Source: Spartobacteria bacterium (lineage in GTDB: Bacteria > Verrucomicrobiota > Verrucomicrobiia > Chthoniobacterales > UBA6821). Taken from it: a stretch of 37,827 nt of DNA. The DNA is taken from positions 1 to 37,827 of the forward strand of contig CANKJN010000009.1 of assembly GCA_947482345.1 (NCBI GenBank), given 5' to 3'. This document shows, piece after piece, positions 35,020 through 37,827 of this stretch. How positions within the stretch are numbered: the first letter of the stretch is position 1; each line of letters opens with the position of its first letter. The position numbers and the translations under genes were made by a program. The notes under the pieces are model-generated. The model was given only the letters and a program-made list of their open reading frames with translations, did no database searches and was not told the DNA's origin.

Positions 35020-35931
35020 TCAGCGGTTGGATTCCCCGCCCCTCTGAAGGATGGCCCGGCGTGCCCGCTCGAGAGCGGCGCGCTCTGTAGCATCCAGACT
35101 TCCGATCCCGGTCCGACTGATTTTCTCAAGAAGGCGATCCATCTCCTGCTCCGGATCGGGAGCGGAAGCGGCGCTAGAGTTTTTTCCGCCTGATTGTTCC
35201 TTTGATTGGGTTGCTCCTGCAGTTGATGCGGAGAGCCCTCCGTTCATCACGGAAAAGCCGTGGCGCTTCCACTTCATTCCCGGAATCGACCAACTGAATC
35301 GATGTCCGAGCAACGGCTCCTCATACCCGGCCCGCCGCATCAGGAGGATGGCAAGAAGACTGGAACAAAGCAGCACGACAACCTCCGCAGGCTTGTGAGC
35401 GGCGAGCCTCTGGAGTGAGGAGATGGCAAGAAGGCCGAGGAACACCCATCGAGCCGCCACACCGAAAAAGAACTGGGCCCCCGGGTGCATCGCGACGAAA
35501 GCTGCGAAGATGGCGAAATTCACTTCCTGTGCCCCGGCAAAGGTCTGCGGGATTCCAGCATAGCCGAAGGCCTGAAGCAGCAGTGGTCCCAGAACGATCA
35601 GGCCCGCATAGAGAATGGCGAATCGCTTCCAACCCAGACCATTCTCCACCTCACGGCCGAAGTACCAGAGCATCAACATCTCGAAGAGGAACCAGACCGA
35701 GGGAACCGCCACGAAGGCATAGGTGACGATCCGCCAGATCTGGCCGTGCGCCACTGCACTGCTGTTATAAATCAGGAGATCGATCCAGCCGGCATGACCC
35801 GATGCCATCACCAGGGAGACGGCGATCATCGCGGCGCTGTGCAACGCAACCAGAAGGGTGATCAGGCGGACAGGAATCTCACCGAGATGAAATAGGGGTT
35901 CCTCCTCGCTGGCTCGGATGACGGCGGACAT
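35020..35931 (-). CDS. Rhomboid-like membrane protein lacking the catalytic dyad
   Basis: The 303-aa protein has about six transmembrane helices (first near 20-42). The rhomboid landmark HGQIWRIVTYAFV is at 62-74, and the L1-like FGREVENGLGWKRF at 91-104. The GxSG position reads FAGAQEVNFAIFAAF (131-145) with no Ser, and the helix that normally supplies the catalytic His reads VVVLLCSSLLAILL. It is therefore probably a pseudoprotease of the derlin/iRhom kind. The cytoplasmic tail ends with EQEMDRLLEKISRTGIGSLDATERAALERARR, a helical module I associate with rhomboid-like proteins of this phylum. It leads a unit with mazG. No Shine-Dalgarno precedes the ATG. Confidence 0.8.
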   Translation of the reverse strand: MSAVIRASEEEPLFHLGEIPVRLITLLVALHSAAMIAVSLVMASGHAGWIDLLIYNSSAVAHGQIWRIVTYAFVAVPSVWFLFEMLMLWYFGREVENGLGWKRFAILYAGLIVLGPLLLQAFGYAGIPQTFAGAQEVNFAIFAAFVAMHPGAQFFFGVAARWVFLGLLAISSLQRLAAHKPAEVVVLLCSSLLAILLMRRAGYEEPLLGHRFSWSIPGMKWKRHGFSVMNGGLSASTAGATQSKEQSGGKNSSAASAPDPEQEMDRLLEKISRTGIGSLDATERAALERARRAILQRGGESNR

Positions 35932-35990
35932 GGTTAAAATCTAAAGGCGCTACCCGATGACAACAAGGTGGAAGCTGGACAAAGAACTAA

Positions 35991-36264
35991 GGAAGCGCTG
36001 ATTAAATCGCATAGAGGCCGTTGCGGAAAGAAATGGCCGCGGGCAAGGCGGCTTCGCGGGCGCATCCCCGCAGCGGGCTGTAACCGCGAAGCCAACAAAG
36101 CCCCCGGCCGGTTATCTCTGCAACCCGAAGGGCTGAAGCCATTTGTCGATTTTTGCGGCGTTGCTCGCTCGGGCGAGACCGCTGCGGGTATCGCCCAGCA
36201 CTCGCGCCTTCAAAAATCAGCAAATGGCATTCAGCGGCCTTCATGGGATTTAATCAGCGCTTCC
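35991..36264 (-). mobile_element. 274-bp MITE-like element, copy 2 (inverted)
   Basis: This copy has the same length and the same 18-bp perfect terminal inverted repeats (GGAAGCGCTGATTAAATC) as copy 1, in opposite orientation. CTAA lies on both sides (35987-35990 and 36265-36268). The internal stem reads GGCTTCGCGG/CCGCGAAGCC where copy 1 has GGCTTGGCAC/GTGCCAAGCC: three positions changed, all compensated. The right flanking CTA is the stop codon (TAG) of the DUF2721 gene, so insertion took place exactly at that stop. There is no coding frame of its own. Confidence 0.88.
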
Positions 36265-36714
36265 CTAACGAACATGGCGCGACACTTCTACCCGAAGTGC
36301 CTTGAGTGAGAGAAAAACGTCGACAAGCAGAAAGGCGACCGATCCCATAAGAACCAGAAGGTTCAGGAAGAAAGATATGACCAGAGCCATCTCCGCGTGC
36401 ATTCCCCCGAAACCCTTGAGAAAGAGCAGTAGGATCATGAGGCAGGAGAGGAAGATGCTCCCCACCAGCATACAGACTGAAGTCCGGAGAAAACCGGCTC
36501 GCCGGAGCAGGATGTGAAGTTGTTCGAGTTGTTCCTCCCGGCGAATTCCCTCTGCATGGTCCAATTCCTTCACGCAGACCCGGGAGCGGTCGATGGAGCG
36601 GGCAAGTCGGTTCGTGACCGAGAGCAGGAGCAGACCGACCCCGGAGATCAATACCGCAGGAGAAACCGAAAGCTGCATGAGCTTGGAAAACGACTCTACG
36701 TTGAAGGATTCCAT
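36265..36714 (-). CDS. DUF2721 family membrane protein
   Basis: The 149-aa protein has an N-terminal helix (about 14-35, SVSPAVLISGVGLLLLSVTNRLARSIDRSR), a charged middle region (EGIRREEQLEQLHILLRRAGFLR) and two further helices (about 78-100 and 108-135). This order matches DUF2721 membrane proteins, whose role is unknown. The ATG at 36714 is chosen; another ATG at 36744 would add ten residues. The TAG stop lies inside the CTAA flank of MITE copy 2, so the present stop may be supplied or preserved by the target site. Confidence 0.82.
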   Translation of the reverse strand: MESFNVESFSKLMQLSVSPAVLISGVGLLLLSVTNRLARSIDRSRVCVKELDHAEGIRREEQLEQLHILLRRAGFLRTSVCMLVGSIFLSCLMILLLFLKGFGGMHAEMALVISFFLNLLVLMGSVAFLLVDVFLSLKALRVEVSRHVR

Positions 36715-36751
36715 GGGAATGCTCTTATGAATTCGGGAAATCATGAAATAG

Positions 36752-36776
36752 CCAAGAACCAAAAAAGGACGGCCCC
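36752..36776. repeat. 25-bp direct repeat of the rrn terminator flank (copy A)
   Basis: The string beginning CCAAGAACCAAAAAAGGACG is identical over 25 bp to 37061-37085, which contains the T-run and rising half of the rRNA operon terminator. Copy A lacks the second half of the stem, so it cannot form the terminator. It is a partial duplication of the region downstream of 5S rRNA. Confidence 0.85.
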
Positions 36777-36885
36777 CCATTTTTCACGTTGGAAAACTCA
36801 TGAGAAAATAAAAAAACAGGATGTAACGGATGCGAAGCAACGGTCAGGCAAGCAAAACAGGGATAGAGATGCATGAAGGTTTTTA

Positions 36886-37006
36886 CAGGGATGAAGGGGA
36901 TAAAAGGGATGCACACCTCAAAGTCTTTGTCCCAAGGACTACCCGAGGCTGAGTTCAGGACTTCTGCCATGCCTTCTTACAATCCCGTTCATCCCCTTCA
37001 TCCCTG
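36886..37006. repeat. Inverted repeat with 25-bp arms
   Basis: Arms 36886-36910 (CAGGGATGAAGGGGAT plus AAAAGGGAT) and 36982-37006 are reverse complements at 23 of 25 positions, with a 71-bp spacer. It sits between the DUF2721 gene and the rrn terminator. It could form a long hairpin or be a decayed mobile element. No coding frame is seen across it. Confidence 0.75.
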
Positions 37007-37069
37007 TGCCCAATCCTTTTACTGCGTCTCGTAGATTGCTCTCCCAGCAGCGCCGAAGAACCAAGAACC

Positions 37070-37111
37070 AAAAAAGGACGGCCCCGATCGGATTTCTCCA
37101 ATCGGGGCCGT
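37070..37111 (-). terminator. Rho-independent terminator of the rRNA operon
   Basis: Read on the minus strand, an 11-bp perfect GC-rich stem (ACGGCCCCGAT at 37078-37088 paired with 37101-37111) is followed by CC and six T residues (37070-37075). It begins 5 bp after the 5S rRNA 3' end and so ends the leftward rrn transcript. Confidence 0.92.
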
Positions 37112-37115
37112 TAAA

Positions 37116-37230
37116 CCTGGCGACGTCCTACTCTCGCACAACCTATAGATGCACTACCATCGGGGCTGCAGCGTTTCACTTCCGTGTTCGGGATGGGAAC
37201 GGGTGGGTCCACCGCGCTATGATCACCAGA
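37116..37230 (-). rRNA. rrf: 5S ribosomal RNA
   Basis: The minus strand reads TCTGGTGATCATAGCGCGGT at the 5' end, then the conserved GGACCCACCCGTTCCCATCC, CCGAACACGGAAGTGAAAC, and finally GCGAGAGTAGG before the closing CGCCAGG. The 5' and 3' ends pair (CTGG/CCAG type) as in all 5S rRNAs. The length is about 115 nt; ends are estimated to within a few bases. It lies downstream of 23S in the usual rrn order. Confidence 0.95.
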
Positions 37231-37445
37231 GGACGAAACCGATAAGAATACTCTTAGGATTTCGGGTCTCTGGAGACCCAGCATAGCCATTGTCGTTTGT
37301 CAGGTTTTCAAGGAACAACCGCCGATTGGGATCTTGCGATCACAACCATCGGAATTCACTGACATCTGCAGATAGTAGTAAAAAATACCAAACATTTATG
37401 AGTCTGAGTCATGAAGGATTTACTGCTTAAGGTAAATCCAAAATG
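37231..37445 (-). other. 23S-5S internal spacer
   Basis: About 215 bp separate 23S and 5S, with no tRNA recognisable on either strand. It contains two perfect hairpins: GGGTCT/AGACCC (about 37264-37279), and GGATTTAC/GTAAATCC (37416-37423 with 37432-37439). The latter lies directly next to the 23S 3' end and is a candidate processing site. Confidence 0.6.

Positions 37446-37827
<382 letters not shown>

Noticed and set aside
37231-37445. tRNA in the 23S-5S spacer
   Set aside because: No cloverleaf, TTC-type T-loop or acceptor stem could be assembled on either strand.

Overview
The window looks like a chromosomal piece of a GC-rich member of the Verrucomicrobiota. This rests on gene content, not on a marker search: a GreA-type factor with a very long N-terminal extension, enolase followed directly by a DivIC/FtsB-like gene, a rhomboid-like protein with a helical C-terminal tail, and many genes without a Shine-Dalgarno sequence. 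The class (perhaps Spartobacteria/Terrimicrobiia-like) is a guess.

Left third (about 0.2-18.3 kb, all minus strand): a glycan-degradation locus. In transcription order it holds a truncated GH29 copy, a tandem metallo-beta-lactamase-fold protein, a GH29 alpha-L-fucosidase, a GH35 beta-galactosidase-like enzyme, a GH94 phosphorylase, a divergent GH94-like enzyme, an exporter-type ABC half-transporter, two beta-propeller-like proteins, a right-handed beta-helix protein and a GH78 alpha-L-rhamnosidase-like enzyme. The ABC transporter, both propellers and the beta-helix gene overlap end to start and look translationally coupled. None of the sugar enzymes shows a signal peptide, so fucose-, galactose- and rhamnose-containing oligosaccharides are probably processed in the cytoplasm. 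No obvious sugar importer is present.

Middle (18.4-31.9 kb): housekeeping genes. On the minus strand are lipA, a small secreted protein, recR, a membrane-anchored class III cyclase homologue lacking metal-binding Asp residues, and a zinc-ribbon Ser/Thr kinase. On the plus strand are an RluD-type pseudouridine synthase overlapping a family 4 uracil-DNA glycosylase, a PlsC acyltransferase overlapping an alpha/beta hydrolase, a CoaB-like ligase, the long GreA-like protein, enolase and a DivIC/FtsB-like protein.

Right end (32-37.8 kb): a secreted hypothetical protein, then a minus-strand cluster (rhomboid-like pseudoprotease, mazG, GT-B-like protein), a DUF2721 membrane protein, and the 3' end of an rRNA operon (23S partial, 5S, terminator) on the minus strand.

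The most notable non-coding structure is a pair of 274-bp MITE-like elements (25100-25373 and 35991-36264, opposite orientations). They have IS5-like ends and CTAA flanks, and they fold into two large stem-loops; one stem differs between copies by three compensatory base-pair changes. A second structured element, 28092-28251, folds as a long hairpin whose non-Watson-Crick pairs are nearly all G-U wobbles in plus-strand RNA only, which suggests a structured RNA or leader ahead of the greA-like gene. Other inverted and tandem repeats fill most remaining intergenic gaps.
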